Numbered from the stretch's first letter, positions 17,407 to 25,694 are shown. The stretch is 64,000 nucleotides of DNA from Nocardia asteroides (GCA_019930625.1 CP082844.1:4650001-4714000), one strand, 5' to 3'. Made by a program: numbers and translations. The notes: generated by a model not told the origin, from the letters alone.

Positions 17407-17461
17407 CGACGTCCCGATGTTGCTGGCAGAGCCGTTCCTCGACGTCCCGATGTTGCTGGCA
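17407..17461. repeat. Tandem 33-bp direct repeat in the PKS leader
   Basis: Two copies of CGACGTCCCGATGTTGCTGG followed by CA start at 17407 and 17440 (period 33), each followed by a GCCGTTC or ACCGTTC. They lie 32-86 bases upstream of the KS start codon, so they are in the leader or promoter of the cluster. Possibly a doubled regulator site, possibly a chance duplication. Confidence 0.7.
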
Positions 17462-17810
17462 AAACCGTTCAGATTGCCTGTTGCGAGCCGATGGCCGGCG
17501 AGTTTTCCCTCACGGCGGCAACCGTGATGTTTCGGTCCAGGACCAGTTATTCTAAAATTTTTAGAGGCTGCATAAATCGTTCATGACCGGCGTGCTTCTT
17601 TGTCGGAATCATCCATGCGTAGTCCGCTGGGGACCGCACCCAGTGGCACGGTTGCGATGCAATAATCCATACCCGCAGTCCTGAAGCGGATCCCTTGATC
17701 GGGGTATTTCGAAAACCAAGGCCGCAGAGCGTTTCGTTGTACCTTCAAATAGCGTACCGTTCGTCAGCGGCATGTATCAAGAGCGTGGAACGATTTAAAC
17801 CTTCAACGAG
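17462..17810. other. Upstream region of the biosynthetic cluster
   Basis: About 350 bases without a recognisable gene. It is AT-rich around 17545-17580, with a short palindrome CTAAAATTTTTAG at 17552-17564, and probably carries the promoter of the minus-strand PKS operon. I could not define -35/-10 boxes with confidence. Confidence 0.4.
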
Positions 17811-17993
17811 TTGATCGGGAGTCCGAGCGGCTGGAGGCCGCCGCATCGCTACCTCGGTGACGAACAGCGCAGGATCGGTGCGCGGTCGCGCACCATCGGA
17901 GAACATTTTGCAGTCGCGAAACCACTGTTGGTTCCGCTGCCGGACGAGACTGCGGAGACCGCCCGCTGGTTCACACTCCGGGTCGACAAGTGA
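17811..17993 (+). pseudogene. IS21-family transposase (IstA) remnant
   Basis: A 60-codon frame contains RRIGARSRTIGEHFAVAKPL, LLVPLP and ETARWFTLRVDK, which matches the conserved region of IS21 IstA just after the catalytic core (RRIG...EHFA...LLRPLP...ETGRWFTPRVD). It stops right after RVDK; the rest of IstA and all of IstB are absent. It marks an old insertion at the upstream edge of the biosynthetic cluster. Confidence 0.7.
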
Positions 17994-18029
17994 TCCCAAG
18001 TCCGTGCCGGCGTCGCCGAGGCTTCCTGA

Positions 18030-18047
18030 CCTGTGAGAAATCACAGG
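18030..18047. promoter_or_regulatory. Stable hairpin/palindrome upstream of the aminotransferase
   Basis: CCTGTGA-GAAA-TCACAGG is a perfect 7-bp stem closing a GAAA loop, 105 bases upstream of the aminotransferase start. It could be an operator for the plus-strand gene or a terminator-like element. Confidence 0.45.
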
Positions 18048-18151
18048 CGGGATAGTTCCGTCATATGCCGCGCCTTCAGCCGCGCAGGCGCCCCGATAGG
18101 GCTAGGGTGCCAATGTGCTGTTCTATCCAGGTTCGAAGGGGGAATGCGCCT

Positions 18152-19471
18152 ATGAGCGGGTCAGATCACGTCTTCTATCCGTGGAGCGCACAGGCCGAGT
18201 TGAATCCGGCCCCGATCACCGGGGCGTTCGGCTCGTACTTCTGGGATGAGAACGGCAAGCGCTATCTCGACTTCTCCTCCCAGCTGGTCAACGTGAACAT
18301 CGGGCACCAGCATCCGGACATCGTCGCCGCGATCGTCGCCCAGGCGCAGCGGCTGGCGACCATCTCGCCGACGGTCGGCAACGACGTGCGCAGCGAGCTG
18401 GCACGGTTGATCGTCGAGCGGGCGCCGGGGGACTTGAACCGAATCCTGTTCACCACGGGCGGCGCGGAGGCCGTCGAGCACGCGGTGCGCCTGGCGCGAA
18501 GCTATACCGGACGCACGAAAATGCTTGCCGCGTATCGCTCCTACCATGGCGGCACGGGTGTCGCGATCGGCCTGACGGGGGAACCGCGCCGCTGGGGCGC
18601 GGAGCCGACAAACGTCGACGTGGTGCGCTTCTTCGGGCCCTACCCGTACCGCTCACCGTGGGGCACGGCCGGTCCCGAGGAGGAGACCGCCGCGGCGCTG
18701 GCGCACCTGCGGCAGGTCATCGAGCTGGAAGGCCCCCAGCACATTGCGGGGCTGATCCTGGAAACGGTCGTCGGCACCAACGGTGTGCTCGTGCCGCCGC
18801 CCGGTTACCTCGCGGGTGTACGGGCGTTGTGCGACGAATTCGGCATCGTCTACATCGCCGACGAGGTGATGGTCGGATTCGGCCGCGTAGGCGAATGGTT
18901 CGCGGTGCAGGCGTTCGGCGTCGAGCCGGACATCATCACCTTCGCCAAGGGGGTGAACTCCGGCTATGTCCCGCTCGGTGGCGTACTCATGGCGGAACGC
19001 ATCGCGCAGCGCTACGACCACGTGGCGTATCCGGGCGGCCTCACCTACGCCGGGCACCCTCTGGCCTGCGCGGCGGGCGTGGCCTCGATCGCGGTGTTCG
19101 AGCGCGAGGAAATCCTGGATCACGTGCGGACGGTAGGCGCCGACGTACTCGGAAAGGGATTGCACGAACTCGCCGGTCGCCATCCGAGCGTCGGCGAGGT
19201 CCGTGGACTCGGCTTCTTCTGGGCGCTGGAGCTGGTTCGCAACCCGCGCACCAGGCAGCCGCTGGTCCCCTTCGCCGCGGCGGGCGCGGACGCCGCACCG
19301 ATGGCCGCGGTCACCGCGGCGGCGAAAGAGCGCGGGTTGTGGCCGTTCAACGCGGGCAATCGTTTCCAGATCGCGCCGCCGCTGACCACGACGGCCGACG
19401 AACTGCGGACCGGGCTGGAAATCGTCGACGAAGTACTCGAGGTGGCCGACGGCTACGTCGAGGCGAGCTGA
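18152..19471 (+). CDS. Class III PLP aminotransferase (omega-amino acid type)
   Basis: 439 residues from the ATG at 18152, preceded by AAGGGGGAA. Fold type I class III motifs: FTTGGAEAVEHAVRLAR (phosphate-binding turn), YRSYHGGTG, ADEVMVGFGRVGEW and the Schiff-base Lys in ITFAKGVNSGYVPLGG. Members of this group transfer amino groups from omega-amino acids such as beta-alanine or 4-aminobutyrate. Beta-alanine is the product of the nitrilase/hydantoinase operon at 1.2-4.5 kb on the same strand, which suggests the two were once adjacent. A role in the biosynthetic cluster is the alternative. It ends nine bases from a convergent gene. Confidence 0.87.
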   Translation: MSGSDHVFYPWSAQAELNPAPITGAFGSYFWDENGKRYLDFSSQLVNVNIGHQHPDIVAAIVAQAQRLATISPTVGNDVRSELARLIVERAPGDLNRILFTTGGAEAVEHAVRLARSYTGRTKMLAAYRSYHGGTGVAIGLTGEPRRWGAEPTNVDVVRFFGPYPYRSPWGTAGPEEETAAALAHLRQVIELEGPQHIAGLILETVVGTNGVLVPPPGYLAGVRALCDEFGIVYIADEVMVGFGRVGEWFAVQAFGVEPDIITFAKGVNSGYVPLGGVLMAERIAQRYDHVAYPGGLTYAGHPLACAAGVASIAVFEREEILDHVRTVGADVLGKGLHELAGRHPSVGEVRGLGFFWALELVRNPRTRQPLVPFAAAGADAAPMAAVTAAAKERGLWPFNAGNRFQIAPPLTTTADELRTGLEIVDEVLEVADGYVEAS

Positions 19472-19480
19472 CCCGACCGC

Positions 19481-19984
19481 TCAGTGCGGCGTCAGTTCCA
19501 CCACGACGCCGCCCTGCTGCCAGGTCTGATAGATGTCGGCCTTCGAGGGCTCACCGTCGGCGGTGAAGCCGATACCGTTGTATTGCGCGTTCTGCTTGTT
19601 GTCCCGCGCGATGACTTCGTAGAGCCGCAGCACGTCGGCCTCGGAGGTGTGGACAACCGGATCGAACGTGCGCGGCTTGCCGCCGAACGAAGCCCGCACG
19701 GGCTCGCCCGCCCGGAGGTTCTTCACCCACGGCCGCAGGGCGGTACCGATCAGCAAGGTGTCGCCGTGCCGGGTGTAGGCCACCGGCACGTCGTAGACCG
19801 TGCCCGACTTGCGTCCGACGACGTGCAGGACCATCAATCGTTTGCCGACGATGCCGGAGAGGCCCGGGACGCGCAGCAGCGTCCGTACGACCCGATTCAC
19901 CACGGACTGATACGACGGAATGGGCTCGGGACCGGACGTGGTCGGTGTGCCATAGGGGTTTTCGGACGACGCGTGCTCACTCAT
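19481..19984 (-). CDS. Deazaflavin (F420)-dependent nitroreductase-family protein
   Basis: 167 residues from the ATG at 19984. The split-barrel fold of Ddn-like proteins is visible: LMVLHVVGRKSGTVYDVPVAYTRHGDTLLIGTAL, then PWVKNLRAGEPVRASFGGKPR. That GRKSG and W-x-x-N-L-x-A pattern is typical of F420-binding reductases in mycobacteria and nocardiae. Substrate unknown. Divergent from the ArsC-like gene about 100 bases away. Confidence 0.85.
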   Translation of the reverse strand: MSEHASSENPYGTPTTSGPEPIPSYQSVVNRVVRTLLRVPGLSGIVGKRLMVLHVVGRKSGTVYDVPVAYTRHGDTLLIGTALRPWVKNLRAGEPVRASFGGKPRTFDPVVHTSEADVLRLYEVIARDNKQNAQYNGIGFTADGEPSKADIYQTWQQGGVVVELTPH

Positions 19985-20087
19985 GCTCCCAGTATCGAAG
20001 CGCGGGCCGCGCTTCGCTGCACGACGTCCGAGATCCGCTGGCCCGCCGCCGGACGGTGGCGGTGTGCGCCCTCGGTATCCTGCGTGC

Positions 20088-20456
20088 ATGACTTCCCGGC
20101 AGACCGAGATCTGGCACAACCCGCGGTGCACCAAAAGCCGCAATGCCACGGCGTTCCTGGACGAGGCCGGTGTCGACTACACCGTGCGGAAGTATCTGGA
20201 CCAGCCGCCGACCGCCGCCGAGTTGCGCGAGGTGCTGCGGCGGCTGGGCGCCGAACCATGGGACATCACCCGCACCGGCGAGCAGATCGCCGAGGATCTC
20301 GGCATGGCGAGCTGGACGCGGACCGCCGCGGACCGGGAACGCTGGATCGAAGCGCTGGTCGGGCATCCGAAGCTGATCCAGCGCCCCATCGTGCTGACCG
20401 CTGACGGCCGGGCGGTGCTGGCCCGCGACGACGCCACGCTGCGCGACCTGCTCTGA
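20088..20456 (+). CDS. ArsC-family (arsenate reductase-like) protein
   Basis: 122 residues, thioredoxin-fold ArsC/Spx type. The catalytic Cys is in IWHNPRCTKSRNA at about residue 14, followed by the YLDQPPTAAELREVL helix and IQRPIVLTADGRAVLAR near the end, the family's standard cis-Pro region. There are no arsenic-resistance neighbours, so a general thiol-oxidoreductase role is as likely as arsenate reduction. A strong hairpin follows. Confidence 0.85.
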   Translation: MTSRQTEIWHNPRCTKSRNATAFLDEAGVDYTVRKYLDQPPTAAELREVLRRLGAEPWDITRTGEQIAEDLGMASWTRTAADRERWIEALVGHPKLIQRPIVLTADGRAVLARDDATLRDLL

Positions 20457-20472
20457 CGACAGTGCTCGCCGG

Positions 20473-20493
20473 GCGGGCCGTCCGACGGCCCGC
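20473..20493 (+). terminator. Hairpin terminator after the ArsC-like gene
   Basis: GCGGGCCGTC-C-GACGGCCCGC is a perfect 10-bp inverted repeat 17 bases after the stop, extended outward by TCGCC and GGCGA. No U-tract. Confidence 0.65.
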
Positions 20494-20573
20494 GGGCGAC
20501 GGTTCCGGCACACGGCGTGCTCGGTGATCCATCCGGTCCTGCGGCGCGGGACATGAAGGTAGGGTCGGCGCAC

Positions 20574-21254
20574 ATGAAGGTACAACTGCGCCACAGTCCT
20601 GCCTCCGCCGTCGCTCGGTGCTTCCTGGCAGGCGGCGAGCCGATGCGCGTCGAGAGCGGCGCCATGGTGGCCCACTCGGCGGGAGTCACGTTGCAGGCCA
20701 AGGCCGAGGGCGGCATCCTGGCCGGGCTGAAGCGGTCGGTGCTGGCCGGGGAATCGTTCTTCGTCTCGACCTTCACCGCGCCGGCGCAGGGCGGATGGGT
20801 CGATGTGGCGCCCGCGCTCCCCGGCGACATGCTCAACCTGCAGATCACCCCGGACCGGCCGTTCTTCATCAGCCGCGGGGGCTGGATCGCCAATTCGCAT
20901 GGCGTGCAGGTGGAAAGCAAATGGGGAGGTTTCGCCAATCTGTTCGGCGGCGAGGGCGGGTTCGGCCTGCGCGCGCACGGCGAGGGCGAGATCGTGGTCG
21001 GTGTGTTCGGCGCGGTCGATGTGATCGACCTGCAGCCGGGCGAGCCGATCACGATCGACACCGGCCATGTGGTCGCCTACGACCTGGCGATGAATTTCAC
21101 TATGCGGCGAGCGGTTTCGGGCCGCTCGATCCAGTCGTTGAAGTCCGGCGAGGGCTTCGTCTTCGACTTCACCGGCCCCGGCCGGGTGTTGCTGCAGACC
21201 CGCAATCCCGGTGCGTTCGCCGCGTGGGCCGGGTCGTCGGCCTCGTCCAGCTGA
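20574..21254 (+). CDS. AIM24/TIGR00266-family protein
   Basis: 226 residues from the ATG at 20574. An ATG at 20553 in the same frame repeats the MKV start but lacks similarity. The protein shows the beta-rich AIM24 pattern: MRVESGAMVAHSAGVTLQAKAEGG, SFFVSTFTA, then FFISRGGWIANSHGVQVE and GEGFVFDFTGPGRVLLQTR at the end. Members occur in bacteria and yeast mitochondria; no biochemical role is settled in bacteria. Confidence 0.85.
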   Translation: MKVQLRHSPASAVARCFLAGGEPMRVESGAMVAHSAGVTLQAKAEGGILAGLKRSVLAGESFFVSTFTAPAQGGWVDVAPALPGDMLNLQITPDRPFFISRGGWIANSHGVQVESKWGGFANLFGGEGGFGLRAHGEGEIVVGVFGAVDVIDLQPGEPITIDTGHVVAYDLAMNFTMRRAVSGRSIQSLKSGEGFVFDFTGPGRVLLQTRNPGAFAAWAGSSASSS

Positions 21255-21270
21255 GCGCGGTGTCGTCCCG

Positions 21271-21855
21271 TCATACTTCCGTGTCCCGGTCCGGGGTCAG
21301 CAGGTCGGTGATCAGCAGGCGGGTATCGGGGACGAACGGCCAGTCCGGGTCGGCCAGGTGTGCCCGCAACTGTCCGTCGGTCCACCACCATCCGTCGGCG
21401 ATCTCGTCGGGTTGGTGGCGGACGGGCCCGTCATAGCGCAGTTCGTACGCGAACAGATGGCAGCGCATCGGTCGGCCCTCCCATTCGCCGTCCCAGGAGA
21501 GCGTGGCCACCGGTTCCGCGGAGAGGTCGGCGGGGTCGGGCGTGATGCCCAATTCCTCGGTCAATTCGCGCAGGGCGGTCTCCCGCGGCGCTTCTCCCGG
21601 TGCTACCACACCGCCGGCCAGACAGTCGTGCATGCCCGCGAAGACCAGCTTGGTTTCGGTGCGGCGGTGCACGTAGACGCGCTCGCCGTCACCGGATCGC
21701 AGGAGCACACCGGCGCTGGCGTGCCACAATCCTTCGCGGTAGACCGTGGCCCGCTCGGCGACGCCGACCGGGTCGCCCGCCCGATCGTAGAGCGCGATCG
21801 GTTCGACGCTCGGATCTGCGGAGTAGGGCGTCCCGGGAGGCGGCGGAGCGGACAT
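21271..21855 (-). CDS. NUDIX hydrolase
   Basis: 194 residues from the ATG at 21855. The NUDIX box is GGVVAPGEAPRETALRELTEELG (Gx5Ex7REUxEExGU). The segment before it (LWHASAGVLLRSGDGERVYVHRRT) places it near the isopentenyl-diphosphate isomerase-like NUDIX group. It hydrolyses or isomerises a diphosphate-linked substrate; which one is not evident. Convergent with the AIM24 gene and divergent from the next gene. Confidence 0.88.
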   Translation of the reverse strand: MSAPPPPGTPYSADPSVEPIALYDRAGDPVGVAERATVYREGLWHASAGVLLRSGDGERVYVHRRTETKLVFAGMHDCLAGGVVAPGEAPRETALRELTEELGITPDPADLSAEPVATLSWDGEWEGRPMRCHLFAYELRYDGPVRHQPDEIADGWWWTDGQLRAHLADPDWPFVPDTRLLITDLLTPDRDTEV

Positions 21856-21908
21856 CGGTCGAGAGTAACGTGCACACCGCACGCCACAGGGAGAGAGGAT
21901 CGCCGCCC

Positions 21909-22289
21909 ATGGTGCTTCCGCACGCACTGGCGAGATTCAACCGGCATGTCACCAACCCGACCGCGGGGCTGGTCGCGGGACGGGCGCCCGGCTTCGGCAT
22001 CGTGCTGCACAAGGGCAGGAAGTCGGGGCGGTCCTACCGCACCCCGGTGATGGTCTTCGCACAGTACGACGCCTACCGGATCGCCCTGACGTACGGCCGG
22101 AACGTCGACTGGGTCAAGAACATTCGAGCGGCGGGCGGTTTTACGCTGGAGACCCGAGGACGCGCCGTCGAGCTGACCGATCCGGTCGTCCGGCACGACC
22201 CGTCCGCGGCGTGGGCGCCGGTGGGTGTCCGGCAGATATTGAAGACGATTTCGGCGGAGTACTACGTCGAGGCCCGTCCGGCGGACTGA
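21909..22289 (+). CDS. Short deazaflavin-dependent nitroreductase-family protein
   Basis: 126 residues from the ATG at 21909, with a GGGAGAGAGGA upstream. VLHKGRKSGRSYRTPVMVF and YGRNVDWVKNIRAAGGFTLETRGR match the F420-binding Ddn-like split barrel in compact form. It is a paralogue of the gene at 19.5 kb. Substrate unknown. Immediately downstream the sequence degenerates into the insertion-sequence island. Confidence 0.83.
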   Translation: MVLPHALARFNRHVTNPTAGLVAGRAPGFGIVLHKGRKSGRSYRTPVMVFAQYDAYRIALTYGRNVDWVKNIRAAGGFTLETRGRAVELTDPVVRHDPSAAWAPVGVRQILKTISAEYYVEARPAD

Positions 22290-22539
22290 ACGCGCCGTCG
22301 GCCTGCGATTACTGCGCACACCTCCCCGAGCCGCTCTGCTTGGTGGAAGCGAATCTCAATGTTCGAGCCCGCGGGAAAAGTAGACGCACATGCTCGGCTT
22401 CCTCGTGACCTTCTTCAGCACTTGCTCACACTTCCTTCGCATCACCGCTGACGTCGCCAGGATGTTCTACCGAATCGGCGCCCTATAGCACCGAGACCCC
22501 TGCCACTCGAGCTGCTACGGGGTGGGATGTGCGGGCCGT
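22290..22539. other. Gap at the left border of the IS island
   Basis: About 250 bases with no recognisable gene, hairpin or repeat. It separates the conserved actinobacterial gene block from the broken insertion sequences. Confidence 0.4.
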
Positions 22540-22860
22540 GTGGATGGGTTTGCGTCGCCAGCCGGGATCGCCCGCACGAGCGGGCGCAGCGCTTCGGCGT
22601 CATTGGTATTGGCTGCCGAAATACCCACGGCCAGGGGCAGTCTTACGCGGTCGGACAGCACATGAATCTTCGAACCGGACTTGCCTCTATCGACCGGGCT
22701 CGGGCCGGTAAGATCGCCCCTTTTTCGCTCGCACCGACGCCGCGTCGATCACCGCTCGCGACCAGTCGATCAAGCCCTGGCTACCCAACTCATCGAGCAC
22801 CGCGCGGTGTAACCGCCGCCAGAGACCTGCCTCGGTCCACACGGTGGATCGCGCTGTGCC
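22540..22860 (-). pseudogene. IS5-family transposase fragment (inverted copy)
   Basis: Read on the minus strand, STVWTEAGLWRRLHRAVLDE, LGSQGLIDWSRAVIDAASVR and AKKG are followed, after the usual change of frame, by GPSPVDRGKSGSKIHVLSD and AANTNDAEALRPLVRAIPA. These match the middle of the second IS5-type copy at 24.5 kb. Both ends are missing, so about 320 bases of the element survive. It is in inverted orientation relative to the other copy. Confidence 0.8.
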
Positions 22861-22969
22861 GAACTCTGACCGGCGCTCACGCCCCATCCCCTCGCACTCG
22901 GATCCGACGACCAACGCCAGCCTGCCACCCAAAAGGCGGCGACCGAGCCCGCAGCCGCTCCGCTACGGT

Positions 22970-23275
22970 GCCGAAAAGATTTCCTCTGCGCTGCAACGGT
23001 TCTGCGCCGATCGGGTGGATATCGTATACTTGCCGCCCGGTACGCCGTGGAACAACGGGCATATCGAATCGTTCAACCGGCGGCTACGCAGCGAGTCCTC
23101 AACCGCAACCACTGGACGAGCTGCTCGGGGCCCGGGTTCTCATCGGCGACTTCGAGGATGAACACAATCGGCGGCATCGCCATTCGGCGCTGGGCTACCT
23201 TCCGGCCGAGTACGCTGCCCGCTGCAACCACACCCATCACCCCGTGGACTGCGGCATCAACTGGAACTGGATCGA
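22970..23275 (+). pseudogene. IS3-type integrase (OrfB) C-terminal fragment, frameshifted
   Basis: One frame reads RFCADRVDIVYLPPGTPWNN then GHIESFNRRLR; it continues in another frame as LLGARVLIGDFEDEHNRRHR then HSALGYLPAEYAARC. Together they form the last part of an rve/DDE integrase core with its G-x-x-E-S-F-x-x-x-L signature and the N-x-x-R-x-H-S-A-L-G-Y tail. The frame change at about 23090-23110 and the missing N-terminal part make it a dead copy. Confidence 0.8.
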
Positions 23276-23343
23276 ATCAACCCCGGACTCCGATGCCGGG
23301 TGGTCGCCTTATCGGGACCGGCCACACCCACCCTGCAGGACGC

Positions 23344-23372
23344 TTCCACCTTGGGGCAGCGGTAGTGATAAT
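23344..23372 (+). promoter_or_regulatory. Candidate promoter of the GNAT-type gene
   Basis: TTCCAC (23344-23349), 17 bases, then GATAAT (23367-23372). The -10 lies inside an inverted repeat AGTGAT-AATACTG-ATCACT at 23364-23382, possibly an operator. The start codon of the next gene is about 55 bases downstream. Confidence 0.4.
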
Positions 23373-23426
23373 ACTGATCACTGCACATCAGCCACTGCGG
23401 AGCGCATGAAAGGTAGGAGAGCGGGG

Positions 23427-24218
23427 GTGCTGGGGACAAAGATAGTGCAAGCTCTCCTGCTCGCGACCGAAAAGCTGGACTTCCAGGCGACACGGGTGGC
23501 GAGACACCTCGCCGACACCACCCGCGGCGAGCACATTGGCGCGCAAGCCCTCGAAACCGTGAGCCAGACATACACCGACAGCGACCTGTCGAACGCCCCA
23601 ATACTGGAACGCTCCTTCGACTTGTGGATGACATCCGGTCGACGGAATGCGGACGGACTGTACTTGGACTCGGACGGACGGCCCATTTCCCGATCTCTTA
23701 CTCACACAAATATACAACAACTGACCTCGGACGACTGGCAGCTGGATCGAGAGATCGCTCTGAAAGCATTCGCCTCAGCGCCTGAGGAGTACAAGACAAC
23801 GCTCGATGAAGCGCTTGAGTTTACCGACGACGAGTGGCGCCGAGCCGTGCAGGGATACCATGCCGAGTTCGTCGCCCTACAGGATGGCAAACCGATCGGT
23901 ATGGTTGCGGCGGCGAAACACGACCGGCCGGATACCGTCATGGTGAAGTCTATGTTCGTAGTACCGGAGGCCCGTGGTAGCAGCGTCGCGGACCGCTTGG
24001 TTGAATCGGTCGTGGATTGGGCCTGGAACAACGGCTACCGTCGTGTGGCTCTCTGGGTACGGGAAGAAAACCTGCCCGCCGAAAGCGTCTATCGCAGGAA
24101 CGGCTTCGGGTGGACGGGTCGTGAGGAGGAAGGTCCGCGTGGCCTCCGGGTCGAAATGCATCGCTTGTTAGGCGAGTCGAGATGGAGTGCTTACGACTCA
24201 AATGGTCCACGGCCTTGA
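23427..24218 (+). CDS. GNAT acetyltransferase with an unusual N-terminal extension
   Basis: 263 residues from the GTG at 23427, chosen for the TAGGAGAG site just upstream. The C-terminal half (about 115-255) is a GNAT domain: AEFVALQDGKPIGMVAAAKH, VKSMFVVPEARGSSVADRLV with the R-G-x-x-x-A-x-x-L acetyl-CoA loop, and ALWVREENLPAESVYRRNGF near the end. The N-terminal 100 residues (LLLATEKLDFQATRVARHLA ...) resemble nothing I know. It is the only intact-looking gene in the IS island and could be passenger cargo, for example a resistance or toxin-type acetyltransferase; that is inference. Confidence 0.7.
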   Translation: MLGTKIVQALLLATEKLDFQATRVARHLADTTRGEHIGAQALETVSQTYTDSDLSNAPILERSFDLWMTSGRRNADGLYLDSDGRPISRSLTHTNIQQLTSDDWQLDREIALKAFASAPEEYKTTLDEALEFTDDEWRRAVQGYHAEFVALQDGKPIGMVAAAKHDRPDTVMVKSMFVVPEARGSSVADRLVESVVDWAWNNGYRRVALWVREENLPAESVYRRNGFGWTGREEEGPRGLRVEMHRLLGESRWSAYDSNGPRP

Positions 24219-24350
24219 GCCAAGAGGTGGATGGGCAGTCCTGCTCGCGGGCCCGGAACAGCCAGCAGCTGTCCGGTTGACGGTATTCATGGACTGGCGG
24301 TTGCCGATCAGTTCGAGCAGCAGACCGGCGAGTGGTTTCCTGATCGGTGA

Positions 24351-24506
24351 CGGTGGTTCACCGAGCCACACGAGCACCTGGTCGCCGCGAGAACCGAAGT
24401 CGTTGCCGCAATCGGCAGTTGGATCGACTTCGACAATACGATCCGGCGACACGCAGCAATCGGATGCAGAGCTTTGGCAATTCCGAGATGTCACTCCGCT
24501 GAATAA
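24351..24506 (+). pseudogene. IS3-type transposase C-terminal remnant
   Basis: A 51-codon frame ending at TAA contains HEHLVAARTEVVAAIGSWID followed by FDNTIRRHAAIGCR, the degenerate form of the IS3 OrfB tail (x-W-I-x-x-Y-N-x-x-R-R-H-S-A-I-G). Nothing upstream in that frame belongs to an integrase core. It abuts the left end of the IS5-type element. Confidence 0.6.
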
Positions 24507-24514
24507 CCTCGACT

Positions 24515-25336
24515 AAGACCGTGTCTCATGTCGCTGTGACTGGTTATCGGTGGGTCGAGATGGACTGTGATCGGTTGTGGTGCATGATGTTCGGCCGTGT
24601 CGGACAAGTTGTCGAAGCGTCTCGTTCCGGACGAGCTTTGGGCGATGGTGGAGCCGTTGCTGCCGAAGTTCGAGTCACGACCGCAGGGTGGGGGTACTGC
24701 TCCGACCGACGAGCGGGCGGTGTTCACGGCAGTGGTATTCGTGCTGACCAGCGGGTGTGCGTGGCGGATGCTGCCGCCGTCATTCGGGGTCACCGTTCCA
24801 ACGGCGCACCGCCGGTTCACGGTGTGGACCGAGGCCGGTCTCTGGCGGCGGCTACATCGCGCGATACTCGATGAGCTCGGCAGCGAGGGCTTGATCGACT
24901 GGTCGCGTGCGGTGATCGACGCAGCAAGCGTCCGGGCGAAAAGGGGGGATCTCTGACCGGCCCGAGCCCGGTTGACCGCGGCAAAGTCCGGCTCGAAAAT
25001 CCACCTACTGTCCGATCGGGCGGGAATACCACTGTCGGTGGCGGTTTCGGCGGCCAACACCAACGATGCCGAGGCATTGCGGCCGCTGGTCAAGGCGGTC
25101 CCCGCGGTTCGGTCGCGGCGCGGTCCGCGTCGGCGCAAACCGGCCGAACTGCATGCCGACAAGGCGTACGACACCGCCGAGCTGCGGCAATGGGTGCGTG
25201 ATCGGGGTATCGCCGTCCGCATCGCGCGCAAAGGCATCGAATCCTCCCAGCGCCTCGGCCGCCACCGCTGGGTCATCGAACGCACCATCTCCTGGCTCAC
25301 CGGCTACCACCGGCTCAACATCCGCTACGACCGCAG
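24515..25336 (+). mobile_element. IS5-family element, frameshifted and truncated at its right end
   Basis: A candidate left inverted repeat AAGACCGTGTCTCATG begins at 24515. The first transposase frame (GTG 24597 to 24956) runs from MSDKLSKRLVPDELWAMVEP to DAASVRAKRG. A -1 slip on the G6 run just before its stop, as expected for this group, leads into GGSLTGPSPVDRGK, but an extra base near 24987 breaks the frame before GSKIHLLSDRAG. The rest (AELHADKAYDTAELRQWVRD, RHRWVIERTISWL, LNIRYDRR) is intact until about 25336, where it is cut off. A non-functional copy. Confidence 0.82.
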
Positions 25337-25691
25337 GCCGCGTGCCGCTGATGACGCTTTCGACGTAATCGGCGAGTTTCTCGGGTGGGACTCCGGACAC
25401 GTAGTGACTGCCGTCGCCCTGTTCCGCTCGGCCGTTGGCGTGGTCGGCGATTGCTTTAGCAATCCGCTTCTCCACTGCGTCGTCGTCGGTCTCCGACGGT
25501 GCCGAGGGGGAATCATCGTCGATGACGGCTTTCATGGCGATGATGCCGGCGAGAGCGGTGATGGTCGCGCTGAGGTCGGGCACCTGGTCGAAGGCGTCGA
25601 TGACGCCGACGGTTACGCTGGCGGCCAAGGTGATCTTGAGTATTTGGAAGAGCCGCCTGCTCGTGTAGAGGCTCCGGATAGCGCTGATGGT
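25335..25691 (-). pseudogene. Truncated membrane-protein gene fragment
   Basis: On the minus strand this frame reads as a plausible protein: a membrane segment LFQILKITLAASVTVGVIDA, a second one ATITALAGIIAMKAV, then an acidic, polar tail ending VPPEKLADYVESVISGTRP exactly where the IS5 copy is cut. No good start codon lies at its N-terminus. It looks like the remains of a small unrecognised actinobacterial membrane protein disrupted by the element. Confidence 0.4.
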
Positions 25692-25694
25692 CTC

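Noticed and set aside
17745..18044. A 99-codon minus-strand frame upstream of the aminotransferase
   Set aside because: It is antisense to the IS21 remnant and has no protein-like composition.
22527..24218. A single 563-codon open frame through the IS island
   Set aside because: Only the last 263 codons are a real protein; the first part reads through antisense IS5 and out-of-frame IS3 sequence by chance.
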